Source: Hevea brasiliensis
Lineage: Eukaryota > Streptophyta > Magnoliopsida > Malpighiales > Euphorbiaceae
Length of the DNA: 64,000 nucleotides
Assembly: GCF_030052815.1 (NCBI RefSeq)
Contig: NC_079496.1
Span: forward strand, 12,105,100 to 12,169,099
Direction of reading: 5' to 3'
Shown here: piece after piece, positions 48,845 through 61,227 of the stretch
Layout: each line of letters starts with the position of its first letter
Position numbering within the stretch: position 1 is the first letter of the stretch
The notes under the pieces: generated by a model
Database searches by the model: none
Seen by the model: the letters and a program-made list of their open reading frames with translations, nothing else
Told to the model about the DNA's origin: nothing
Program-made: the position numbers and the translations under genes

Positions 48845-51617
48845 TGTCACGACCCAACCTATGGGACTAGGACCCTAAAGCCGAGGCCCGTAGTAAGCCT
48901 TAACTATTCATTTACCCAACTCTAAGGCCCATTTGGGCCCAATTTCAAGAAACCAACCGGACAGAGTCCGGCCATAAAATGGACCTACCAACGGGACAGA
49001 GCTCCCATTTATCATCCGACCTGTAAACACAATAAACAATCCATTGGGGAGCTCAGCTCACCCTCCACATACTCATATCATCATAATGATAAATGGGAGC
49101 TCAGCTCCCTCATCCAGTCCATCAAACATGCATATAATAATTTTACAGGTCCACAATAATAATTTAGTTTACAGACCCAAATCAAATAAACATTTCTAAC
49201 ACATGCAGAAATTCTAGGAGTAAATAAAATTACATAAATATTGATAAACAACCTGCGAGGAAAGGAAGCATGTTAATCTCAAAAATATCCTCCTGTGGCC
49301 TGAAAAAATATTGAACAGAAGTGAGCGTTCGACTCAGAGAGTAAAATATCAATTTTAACCATAATCTCTATAACTATCTAAAACTAATGTACCCTGTAGA
49401 GTGAAATGCAACATCAACAACATTTTCACATCATAACATCAGAAAGGTAATTTGGAGCACTCACACACCCTGTAGTATCAATCATAATATATGGGAGCTG
49501 ATCCCCTATACAGCTCTCTTAAATCCAACCTGGTGCCAGCGAAGAACTCAAGCCGGACTTTTGCTTAATAAACCAAATCGAGGGTCCCAGCGAAGAACTC
49601 AAGCCGTGACTACCCCTCGAAGGATCGGGTAAGAACTCAAGCCGTGACTACCCGTCCTATCCATAGTCCACACCACATCACACGCACGCACACTGCTCCA
49701 AATTACCATAACAACATCCATGGCACGTTAACACTTATGAATGCAACATAAATCGCACCTAGAGTTTAACTACATAAATATATGCATATAAGTGATGCAT
49801 GGGCATGCTTGAACATATAATAATATCGAAATTACAGTTAAAATTAATATTTTACTCACAGACTTGATAACGGTCACTGTGGCGGCTGGGCGGAGGAAGA
49901 AGGTTGTCTCGGCTCACCTGACAATTTCATTACAATCATTTAATAAATTTGACTCAATACAAACAAAGAAAAAGACCAATACGTCCTAAGTCGTGCCGAA
50001 AATCCGGCAGAGTCTCCCCTATACCTAGGACCTACCCAACGTGCAAAAGGGCTTAAAACACACTTTTATATTCACAATCCATATGTCCACAACTCAATCA
50101 CATCACACAGCCCCTCCTGGGCCCACCAAATCAATCATCCATCACAACATGTAAAATTTCAATTTAGTCCCTATAATTGACCATTTTTGCAAAAATTGCC
50201 CAAATAAGCTCTAAAAATTCTAAAACTTTGCCCCCGGTCCTTAGCAATATTACTAGGCTATTGCAAAAAGAATCATAATTTTCTAAGCTACCACGAATAT
50301 TTTATGGATTTTTAATCCTATTTAAGCACTAGAAAATTACGAAAAAGCAAGGTTCGGGTTCACCTTCGCCGATTCCGACTTTGGGGACGCGCTCGGGACG
50401 TCTGACAATGGGGGGATAGCCAAAACCTTGATCCAATTCGGAGACTTTTCGGAAATTGGACACGAATTTTCGCGAATTGAGGATACCTACACGAAGCCCA
50501 TAACACGGGGGTTAGTACATAAAATTTTCAGAATTTTCTAAGCTCATTTAATGCTCAGAAAAACACTGTAAAGTTCCGTGGGACCGTGTCGGAAAATTTT
50601 GAAATTTATATCCCCGCGAAGCTCTCGATGTGTGGAGCGCTCTGGTACTCTCGGTTTTCTCGTGGGATTCACAGTCTTCGAGAAATCTAGCCCAAAAGTC
50701 AAAATGGGCTAAAAATTTTCCGAGCAAAAATTGGACAAACCGCTCTATGGATTTCGGCGTTCTTAGTGTCTATGGAAAGCTCTCGCCGAGTAGATGATTT
50801 TAGACACAAGACGCGGTCCAATTGGTGGCCGGATAGGCCGAATTTTGGCCGGGGAAGCCGAAACGCCGCGCGCGCGAGGGAGGGAGTTTGGGCACTTTTT
50901 CCGGCCATTTGGGGCTGCGGCCGGCTGGCTGTGGAGGCTGGGAGGCGGCGCCTGTCGGCTGGGGTGGCAGGAGGAGGTGGCTGGCCGGCGGCAGGGGCAA
51001 GAGGAGAGAGAAAAGAGAGAGAGAAGGAAGAGAGGTCGACGCGCGCGGGGAAGGAAAGAAGAAAAAGGAAAAGGCCGGTCCGATTCGACCGGTCCGATCC
51101 GGTCCGGTTCGATTCGGCCGGTCCCATTCAAAATACAAAATTTTGAATTTTTACTCTGCCTCGGGACCGAAAACGAGGTCCAAAAATTCCGAAAAAATTT
51201 CAGAAAACTCAGAAAAATACTTAGATTCTAAATATATTTTTAGTTTTGCCACGTGGTCTTTAAATTAATTTTTAAAAATCATCAAAGTTTATCTTTTCGG
51301 AAAATCGAACCCAATTTTTAAAATCCGAAAAATCTCAAAAAAATTCCTAAAATTTAAATAAAATTAAAATACCAAAAATGCTCATAAAATTTAAAATTTT
51401 CACACCGAAGCCCCTACATGGGTGGCCTTCTTGCGGACTGCGACTCACAAGTATCGCTTTGTGGAATTAAATTCGAACCCTTATCACTCACGGTTTGCGC
51501 TCTCACCAACCAATTGGTGAGAAAAAAAAAGCAGATAAGGGTGTGATAATCCTCCCGCAGGCTAAGGGATTTAATTCCACAAAGCGATGCAAGAAGGCCA
51601 CCGCCGGGTGTGATACA
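48845..51617 (-). mobile_element. Solo LTR of a third, related family (C) inside the family B LTR
   Basis: 2773 bases; plus strand starts TGTCACGACCC and ends GGGTGTGATACA. Target duplication CACTC at 48840-48844 and 51618-51622. Its left half follows family A (AAGAACTCAAGCCG units), while the right half has the long GC-rich block known from family B, so C combines features of both. The last 200 bases hold an inverted repeat unit described separately. Confidence 0.88.
51415..51605. repeat. Imperfect inverted repeat with tRNA-like (SINE-like) motif
   Basis: Plus 51420-51473 (GGTGGCCTTCTTGC ... ATCGCTTTGTGGAATTAAAT) is mirrored by 51563-51605 (ATTTAATTCCACAAAGCGAT ... GCAAGAAGGCCACC). On the minus strand TTGGTTGGTGAGAGCGC looks like an RNA polymerase III A box and GGGTTCGAATTT, about 25 bases further, like a B box, as in tRNA-derived SINEs. 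A short T/A run (nine A, plus strand) sits near 51523-51532. Could be two SINE copies head to head, a MITE, or part of the LTR itself. Confidence 0.5.
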
Positions 51618-53643
51618 CACTCACAAACCCAACACTGTCAAGCAATACATATATGGGAGCTGATCCCCTATACAGCCTTCTTAATCCAACCTCTCCCAGC
51701 GAGTGTCTCTCAAGCCGGACTTTCACTTAATAAACCAAATGCAGGGTCTCAACGAGTGTCTCTCAAGCCGTGTCTACTTCGACTTATCCATAAAGGACTG
51801 GATCCCAGCGAGTGTCTCTCAAGCCGTGTCTACCCGTCCTGTCCATATCCAATACCATACCACACACACATCAATGCACACACACTGCTCCAAATTACCA
51901 CAACCAACACCCATAATACTTCATCAATTCAAAATGCAATATAAATTATGTCTAGTATTTAACTACATAGATATATATTTATAAGTGATGCATGGGCATG
52001 CTTAAACATATAATAATATCGAAATTACAATTAAAATTAATATTTTACTCATAGACTTAACTGAAGCCACTGGGGCGGCTGGGCGGAGAAGGAAGGCTGT
52101 TCCGATTCACTTGATAATTTCATAGCAATTATTTAATATATTTGACTCGATACAAGCTTGAAAAAGATCAAAGACACCCTAAGTCGTGCCGAAAATCCAG
52201 CAGAGTCTCTCCTATACTTAGGACTTACCCAACCTGTAAAAGGGTTCAAAATACACTTATATATCCACAAATCTCACATCCACAACTCAATCACATCACA
52301 TGGCCCCTCCTGGGCCCATCCAAACAATCAACAATCACAATGTGGAAAATTACAGTTTAATCCTTATAATTAACCACTTTTGCAAAAACTACCCATATGA
52401 GCTCTAAAAATTCTAAAACTTTGCCCCGCGGTCCTTAGCAATATTACTAAGCTAATGCAAAAGGAATTATAATTTTCTAAACTACCACGAATATTTTATA
52501 GAGTTTTAATCAAATTCAAGCATTAGATAATTAAGAAAAAGTAAGGTTCGGGTTTACCTATGCCGATTTCGACCCTGGAAACGCGTCCGGGATATCTAAA
52601 AACGGTGGGATAGCCTATAACCTTGACTCAATTCGGAGACTTTTTTGGTAGCCTGTCTATCCGGCCTAAAATTACAGACCCGAGCAACTGTTGAATTTCC
52701 ACAAATTGAAGATACCTACGTGAAGCCCAAAACATGGGGGTTATTATATAATTTTTATGGAATTTTCTAAGCTCATTTAATGCTCGGAAAAACACTGTAA
52801 AGTCTCATGGGACCCACTGAAAAATAATGTCAGAAAAATTTAAAATGGGTATTGCCGCAAAACTCTCGATGAGTGGAGTACTCCGGTACTCTCGGATTTT
52901 TGATGGAGTTTACAGTTTTTGAGAAATCCAGCCCGAAAGTTAAAATGGGCTAAAACTTCACGGATAAAAATTGGATAAACTGCTTAATAGATTTTGGTGT
53001 TCTTAATGTCTATGGAAAGCTTTCGAGGTGTAGATGTGTTTTGACACAAGACTCGGTTCAATCGGTGGCCAGATCGGCCAAATTTTGAGCAGGAAGGCGA
53101 AACGGCGCGCCTGCGATGTGTGGGTTTTGCGCGACGTTTCGGGTAGCCTGGAGGCTTGCCAGCGGTAGGGGAGGGGTGCGGGAGGTGCACCGGCGAGCTT
53201 GGGAGGCTGGTAGGCGAGGGGCAGAGGGAGGAGAGAGAAAACGAGGAGAGAAGGGGAGAAGTCGGGACGCGCGGGGGAAGGGAAAGGGAAAAAGGAAAGG
53301 ATTGGTCCAATTCAACTGGTCAGACTCGATCTGGTTCGATTCGACTAATCCGATTCAGAATACAAAAATTTAAATTTTTACTCTGTCATTGGACCGAAAA
53401 CGAGGCCCAAAAATTCCGAAAAAATTTTAGAAAACTCAAAAAAATTTATAAAATCTAAATATATTTTTAGTTTTGTCACATAATTTTTAAAAATCATCAA
53501 AGTTTTATATCTTTAGAAAATCGAGCTCGATTTCTAAAATTTGAAAAAATTTTAAATAATTTCCTAAAATATAAATAAAATAAAATATTAATATCTATCC
53601 ATAAAATAATTAATTTTAAAAAAATTAAGAGTGTTATAAAAAT

Positions 53644-54180
53644 ATTAATTATTTAATATTTTTTTTATATATTCCCTTTTATTAATAATGGTACGAGGTT
53701 GATTCTAAAAATTTACTATAGTTTGAAATTACTTTTCTAAATAAAAATATCATTTTAGATGTTATTAAGAAAAATAAATTTTAAAAAATTATTTTATTAT
53801 TTTTATAATTAAAATTAATTAAATTTAATTTTTAATTATTTTTTAATATTTTTTAATTAATATATTTAAAAAATCAATTTTTTTAATAATAGTTTCAATT
53901 CCGGTGCTAAACAGCCATGTATTTTTGTGAACGAAGGAGTAGCGGTGGAGTGCTCTAATTTTTCCCGTGGACCCAAATGGCAATAGTTTCAAATGGGGTG
54001 AAAATCCATTCTGACTATTTATTTTTTGGTACAGCTTTCTGATTATATTATTAATGTGCCATTATTGTTGTTGGACATTTGAATATTCAAATGTTTTGAA
54101 TTGGATTTTCCCAATTAAATCAGGATTCTGTACTATTGACTGCCATTATCGTTTCAAATTAAAGGAAGCAAAACGCAAAA
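53644..54180. other. AT-rich flank between the nest and the BAHD remnant
   Basis: Homopolymer-rich AT sequence to about 53900, then ordinary sequence that may be the old promoter of the acyltransferase. No gene or repeat recognised. Confidence 0.5.
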
Positions 54181-54935
54181 ATGGAAGCTCAAATCATTTC
54201 CAAAGAAATTGTCAAACCCTCTTCTTCAACACCACAACACCTAAGAACCCACAACCTCTCTCTCATTGGCCAATTAACTCCCCCAGTTTACATTCGCATC
54301 ATTCTCTTTTATTCAGCAACTAGTGAAAATTCCTCCATAAAATCTCATCACGAGAAGACGTCCTTCTCAGAGACATTAACCCACTTCTATCCTCTAGCCG
54401 GACGAATCAAAAGTAGCTTTTCTATTGCGGATGAAGGTGCTTCATATATTCAAGCTTAGGTAGCTGGAAACGTGTCCATGATACCGCCCAACACGCGTTG
54501 AGGCTGTGGCTGCACTCATTTAGGGGGCTGTGATGGCTGCAACCGGAAAAGAATATGGAGCAGTAATTCCTATGGATTTACGAAGAAGAATGGATCCGCC
54601 ATTGCCAAAAAAAATCTATTGGAAACATCTCTCAGTTGGCAATGGTAAATTGTGAGAATACCCTAGACTTAGACAACAATGACTTAGCAGGAAAAATTCA
54701 CAAGTCAATGAGAAATGTGAACAATGAGTATGTGGGAAGAAAAAGGAGATGTTAATTTGGTGTAGACATCCATTCTACGAGACCCATTATGGGTGGGGAA
54801 AGCCATCTGGGTAAGCGCTGGAGCGACCGTTAATAACATTGCCACTTTTATAAAAACAAAGGATGGCGAGGGAATAGAAGCGTGGATAGGATTGTGCAAG
54901 GAAGACATGGCTTTTTTTATTTATCAGGATATTCC
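54181..54935 (+). pseudogene. BAHD acyltransferase pseudogene (vinorine synthase-like)
   Basis: BAHD enzymes move acyl groups from CoA to alcohols or amines in plant secondary metabolism. An intact-looking N-terminus of 92 codons from the ATG at 54181 includes SFSETLTHFYPLAGRI, a family hallmark. It ends in a TAG at 54457. About 100 codons that should hold the catalytic HxxxD motif are missing. Later pieces follow: TRVEAVAALI then a TAG in place of the usual Trp (about 54495-54525), LRRRMDPPLP (54577), a frameshift in an A run near 54607 before SIGNISQLAMVN, another gap near 54750, and finally a worn version of the DFGWG region (DPLWVGKAIWVS at 54780) with DGEGIEAWIGLCKEDMAFF. Total length is about 250 codons against about 430-450 for the family. 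Clearly dead. Confidence 0.9.
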
Positions 54936-55187
54936 TTTAATAATACATTCTCTAAAATCAATCCCCCTTATTCTACACCAACACTAGTTAATAAAATTTC
55001 GCCCATTTTAGTAGAATTTAATTTTAATTGCAATTAATTTCTATAATTGACATCTTTTTTTTTTTAACTGAATGTATAAAATATAAAATTCAAAACCATA
55101 TAATTTTCCTAAATTCATTCCCACCAATTAACAAACATAGCCTAATTTAGATTCCTTCCTGAACCATTTCGGATTCGGACTTAACCG

Positions 55188-55195
55188 TATATAAG
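55188..55195 (+). promoter_or_regulatory. TATA box of MSH5
   Basis: TATATAAG lies 98 bases before the MSH5 ATG, suggesting a start of transcription near 55220 and a leader of about 70 bases. Confidence 0.6.
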
Positions 55196-55292
55196 CCAAT
55201 TCGTTGCTCCGAAGCAAGCATACACATGCATATCACCCGCTCTAAGCTCTCTCTCACAAGTCACAGCTACACGCATTTGGAGCTCAAAAGAG

Positions 55293-58200
55293 ATGGAGGA
55301 TATGGACGAAACGGAGGCCGATGCTCAGGTCGATTTTGGATTATTTCCTTTTCTTCTCACATTTGAGCTTCTTGCTTCCGTTTGTTTGCCGAGAAAATAT
55401 GAAGGCAATAAATTTTTTTCATGATCTTTGATTCGAAAAGAAGAATGAAATAAAAACAGTCAACGTAGTCGAACAGTTTCTGTAGGTATAGATGATGAAA
55501 TGCTGGAGATTTCTAGCGATTCGTAAATTGTTTTTGTCTTCAAAAATATTTTTCAAAAATTGTAAAACTCGTTTCTATGAGCTAGAAAACAAATTTGCTA
55601 TATATGCAAAACAATTCAAAATTAAATGACAATTTCCTTCTTTTTTTCAGAAATTTATAATATGAAATCTTTTCCGTTTGATGGCTATAGCTTTAATTGC
55701 TGCAAATGTGTTTGTTGAGTTCTGTAAATATGGCTTCGATTGGTAGACTTGCTTCTTTATTTTTGTTATTGTAAAATGCAAATTACACTTTCAGTTTGTG
55801 TTTTAAGATTGCTGAATTATGCATTGTTGTTTCAATCTAAATGTAGGTTTATATGGCATGCATTCTACATGGTCATCGGTAAGTGTATTCATGCAATGCT
55901 CAAGACTGTATTATGTTAATAATATCAATGTTCGTTTCTCTTACATAAGAAATAAAACTAGTTTTTCTGTAATAAATTTGGCTATATATATGTTTGAAGA
56001 CCAGTGTGATTGTAAAAGTGCCTTTGAATGATAATGAAGCTCTAGTAAATTTGGTTTTGGATGTTGGTGTAGTTAGAAGTATAAAAACATGAAGCTGTGC
56101 AGGCGGGAATTTTGTATTCTTCATGGAATTGAAGTTCTGGCAGTGAAAAATGAATAAATAAATTATAAATTCAACCAGAATGTTTAATGTAGTATTGAAA
56201 AAGTGATGAAAAGCAAAAGCAGCCTTAGGTGTTGCTTCTGATATTTAGTTATTTACATTTTGCATTCAAGAAATTAGATAGGGTATGTAATTGATGACTT
56301 TGCAAAACTCACTGCAGGGTTGGAATTTCTTATTATGATTCTAGTATTCGCCAACTTCATGTGCTTGAAGTTTGGGAAGATGGAAGCTCAGACTTCCCCC
56401 TGATTGATCTCGGTAGGTTTTTCAACTTTTCTTTGTTGGAAATGGAGTTCATTTCCTTTAGTTCTATGTGTCAACTTGTTTGGGATGATGTTTCTTAATG
56501 ATTGAAATGAACAGTTCTGGATTCATTTCTTTTACTAGAGTTACTTTTCTTCATTCCTTATTTTTCATGTTCTATGCTTTCCTCAGAATTCAACTCATCC
56601 CATAGTTCTATCCTATGAGTCAACAGATTTGGAATGGTGTTAATTGCTGATGGGTGGAATAAACAGATCTGGATTAATTTCTTTTCTATGAATTACCTTT
56701 TTTTTTTTTGTTATTCCTTATTTTTCATGACTGTCAATCTGTCTGGATTCTGTTCTATCGTCTAATCTGTCACAGCTTCATTATCTTATTTGTTCTTTGT
56801 TGGCTGAAATGCTGCTACAGTAAAATATCAGGCTAAGCCTCTCATTGTTTACACAAGCAGTAAAAGTGAAGAATCCTTCATATCCGCTTTACAACGAAGT
56901 GGTACATTGCTATTTGTCTCTTTTTTATGAGCTATTCATATATGACCTGTATTTACTCCTTGAAGTAATGCAGATGGCACCACTGAGGCTCCTACAGTGA
57001 AACTGGTAAAAAGTTCAATTTTCAGCTATGAGCAAGCATGGCACAGGTATTAAACATCTGTTTAAGGGATCCTGACACTTTTGTGTACATACAACAGGCT
57101 AGAGAAAGAAAAAAGAAAGTCCAAGTTAAAAACATTTGAGTGTCCTTAGTAATGGTGAGGGTAATAGTATGCCACAACAATTTGATCAGCATTGCCTACT
57201 TTTAATTACCCATGCTTGCATTGCATGTTTCATTTTCTGATCACCAGGGCCAGCAACTATGCAATGTTTGTGTCTGACCCGGCCGATCTAATAATCTTAC
57301 AGCCATGGTATTCACTTTTTCCAAGTAGTATGGAAAGTCATAAGACTGATTTTATATCCTCTTTTTCTCAAGCACATAGGAAATGCATCAGTGAGGTTTC
57401 AATTTGACTCCACTATGATTGTTGTATATTTTCATCTTTGCCAACCAGTTTTATCTCAGGCCTTACTGAAGTTGGCTGTTATCTTATATTTTTTCTCTCT
57501 GCCTTGACTGACGTTCTTTGAACTGACAAAATCACATAGTAATAAATTAAAATTTTCACTAGACCTTCTCAACACTTTCCCTTGATTTTGGCAACTTGGA
57601 GCTGTAACAAGATGCTTGACAATTTTAATTTTACATGTTTAATTTTGATAACAGAATTATATCTGTTTGTTGGTCATATGATATATTTCCTATTTTATAA
57701 TCTCTGTGGCCCTCCTCCTCCCCCTCCTCTGGTTGCCAATTTTTCCTCTTAGCCACTGCTTTATTTTGGTTTTATAGATTGATATACCTTCGAGTAACAG
57801 GAATGGATGATGGGCTAAACATCAAGGAGAGAATTTGTTATGTGAGTGCATATTCACATATAATATATATTTTTTAATTATTCATATACGATGGCTTTTT
57901 TCAGAATAAATATTTTCCTGCAATTGATGTTTAGTTCATTTTATTTTGTTAAACTCATGATGCATTCATAATGTGCCCATTATGCCTATACTCCATATTC
58001 CTTTTTAAAGTTTTTCTAGTGTTTTATTTATCAGTGTCACTTACTGCATGTCAAAATAACAACTAATTTGGTGATTATATATATTCCATGTCTCTTAAGT
58101 CATTTTCCATAAATGATAGTGTCAAATCTTGCTATGAATATTGCAGATTTTGATGTTAGCGCATAGGAGACCTAGATCTTAGTTTCCTGTTTTTGATTAA

Positions 58201-61169
58201 TTAATACAAAATTAGGGGAACAAAGTTATCAATAGTAATCCTTTTAAAGATGTTCCATGTATTGGTTCCCTTTTTAATTTTCATACTTGCCTTGCTCAAG
58301 GCACATACTGATTAGCCTTTTCTCTTCCTACCAAATGGGAACCTTGATCTCTTGCCTTTTAGAGGGAGTAATAATTTCTTTCGTAATAACCTTTCTTTAT
58401 TAACTATGAGGTTCTTCATTATGTGTTGTTGCTTGTTATCCATTCTGCTTGAAATTGTTTGAGAGGCCTTATAGGTATGGGTTAGTGTGCTTATAAGACA
58501 TGATTCTTAGTTAGATGCTATGTTCAAGCCTCTGGAATTGTTATCAATGTAGTTTAACGGCAAAATTCTTTTATTATATGCATCTTTACTGCTTCACTTC
58601 TTATGTTTCAGTGTTAGTGATCCCAAAATCCTATTGCACAGCATGAGTTCTTTTATTACATGCATCCTTTTCTACATCAATCCTTTTGTTGGGAATCCTT
58701 GTACCATATATCAGGAAAATATAAAATAAAAGGGCAAAATATAAATGGTTGGGTTGCCACATTAAATTGATTGCTCATTTTGATGTGTGAACGCTTCACT
58801 TATAGTATTAAAATGAACTAAAGTATAATTCTTTATGCATTCTCTCCAAATTTAACATGGTATCAGAGAGCCTGATTTGAGTTGTGGGTTTTAGCCGTAC
58901 ATAAAACTGTATAATTGGGCCCATATTGGGTTATACTAACTAATTATCAAGTCACAGCCATGTGATTGCACTTATGGAAGGAGTTTTAGGAATCCTTGTC
59001 CCTTATTGGGGAAAATATAAAATAAAAGCGAAAAATATAAATGGTTAGGTTGCAACATTAAATTGGCTAGTTATTTTAATGTGTAAAGCAACTCAATCAC
59101 TTATATAAGCCCGTATTAAAATGAATTAAAGTATAATTTGTTCAGCACTCTTTCCAAATTTAACACTTCTTTTTCTTTTTCATTGTGGAAGTTGAGTTCT
59201 ATGATGGACATGGGAAGTGAAGTTCAAGTTCGAGCGAGTGGGGGTCTTCTTGCCATATTAGAAAATGAAAGGATTGTAGATACCCTTGAGCAAAAAGAAT
59301 GTGGAAGTGCATCAATTACAATAGATTCAGTCACAGAAATTTCATTGTATCTTCTGATCTATGGAATTTAATTCTTAAATAGTTTATATTTTGTTTTGAC
59401 ATATATGTTTGTGTATGTTGAAGTTTTATCTTATTTGTGGGAAAGAAACTTGGACAACAATGTATCCCTTACATTTAAAAACAGAAACAAATTTCTTAAA
59501 CTTGATGCAGCATGTCACGAGGCATTGCAGATTTTCCAAGTAGATAAACACCCAAGCCATATGGGCATTGGCAGATCAAAGGAAGGGTAATTTTGTATTA
59601 TATTTTCAATATTTTTACCTGGAAAATAGATGTACTGATTTCTTGACATTGCAGGTTCTCCGTGTTTGGCATGATGAATAAGGTTGGTAGAAATATAATT
59701 TTCTGTTTGTAATATCTTTTGTACATTAGACTGACATAATTTCCTGAATCAGTGTGTGACGCCAATGGGTCAACGTCTTTTAAGGTGAATTAATTTTGGC
59801 ACATTTCTGATATTATTTCTTCCAGCATATTATCTTAATCTGTTGGGACTTGAACATATTGTTTTCCTTGCTTAAGAAATTGGTTCCTGAGGCCCATACT
59901 TGACCTAGAAAGCTTGAATGGCCGTCTCAATGCTGTATCCTTCCATTATTTGGGTGAAAATTGATTTTCCTTTGCATGAACTAGAACTTTGTATGGTCAC
60001 AAAACAAAAGAAGGAAAGGAAAATAGGATGAAATCACCATGAAATGGGGCTTGGTCATTTGATTTGGCTGAACATATAGAGTTCACAACATTTGTTACAT
60101 AATTGTAAGTATTTTAAATGAAGTTGATTTGCATCAAGGATTCTAGGATTGAATTTCAGTCATTGAATTTTATAGCTGCTCATACAAAAAAGCTCATATT
60201 CCTTAATGAGATCAAGATATCATTCTTTTTGTGTTCTGAAGAACTGATGGTTTCTCTGCATGAAACACTGAAGTCTGTCAAGGACATTTCCCGCATACTC
60301 AGGGTACTATCACTTTTATTATTCATCCTTCTACTATTATCTGGGGTTGTAAGGGGTATTTCCTTCCAAAGTTAGTATTTCCAAATTATATTTATGCTAC
60401 AGTAACTTTCTTTAGGGACAGACTTCATATGAGTTGACTGTGATAAATACTCACCGTTTCACAAATTGGCCATTGTTATTGATATAAATATTTTAGTTGT
60501 TATCCTTTTTCTGTAATAAGATTTGGTTGTATTGGTGGATCTCTTTTGGCACCATTTTATCTTTTGAAATTTGAAATACTCTCCTTTCTTTTTATTTTCT
60601 GAAGAAATTTAACTCTCCAAGCTCCATGTGCACTGCTGGTGATTGGACTGCCTTTTTGAAGGTAATCCTGCTTGACAGAATATATTTTCAATTTTCTGTT
60701 TTTTTTTCCTACTTGGCAAATGCTTGTTGTGCTTCCCATTTAGCAAGTTGATGGCAAGAATAATTCATAGTCACAGGATGATTTCTGTTATCTTTATTAA
60801 CATATTTTTTTCTTTAGTTAATTGTCGCCTTATATATGCAACAATTAATCATGGTCTAAACACGTTGTATAATACTGCTTTTTTCTTTTGTAGAGCATTT
60901 GTTCACTTTTGCATGTGGATAGGATATTCAAAGTAGGCATATCAGAAAGTCTGCAAGAGCAGGCAAAGCGCTTGAATCTCAACATTGTTGAAAGGGTATT
61001 AGACCATTTCTCAATGAGCCTTTTCTGTGAAGGCATATCTCATTCAGTTGTTGAGGTTTCTTGATATGCTGTATTTGTGTCTTTGTGGTTGTTTGTTTAT
61101 TTTTCAGGTGTCTTCATGTATTTCTACAGAACTAGTTGATCTTTATGAATTGGTCAGTCTGTTACTTTC

Positions 61170-61227
<58 letters not shown>

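Larger units (their letters stand above)
38748..53638 (-). mobile_element. Ty3/gypsy LTR retrotransposon (family B) carrying two nested solo LTRs
   Basis: The outer element spans 14.9 kb, of which about 10.4 kb is its own. Target duplication AAAAT at 38743-38747 and 53639-53643. LTRs: 38748-41419 (3' LTR in element sense) and 48187-53638 (5' LTR, split by an insert). Polypurine tract 41420-41433, primer site 48171-48182, both on the minus strand. Internal part about 5.0 kb once the insert 44847-46596 and its duplication are removed, with gag, protease, reverse transcriptase, RNase H and integrase in the Ty3/gypsy order. Coding is broken by many stops and frameshifts. The two LTRs differ at roughly one position in ten in their first 250 bases by eye, so the insertion is old. 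Confidence 0.95.
48187..53638 (-). repeat. 5' LTR of family B element (right end), split by a solo LTR
   Basis: Parts 48187-48844 and 51623-53638. Without the insert and one copy of its 5-bp duplication it is about 2674 bases, against 2672 for its partner at 38748-41419. The outer end reads GTGTTATA instead of GTGTTACA, a single worn base. Confidence 0.93.
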
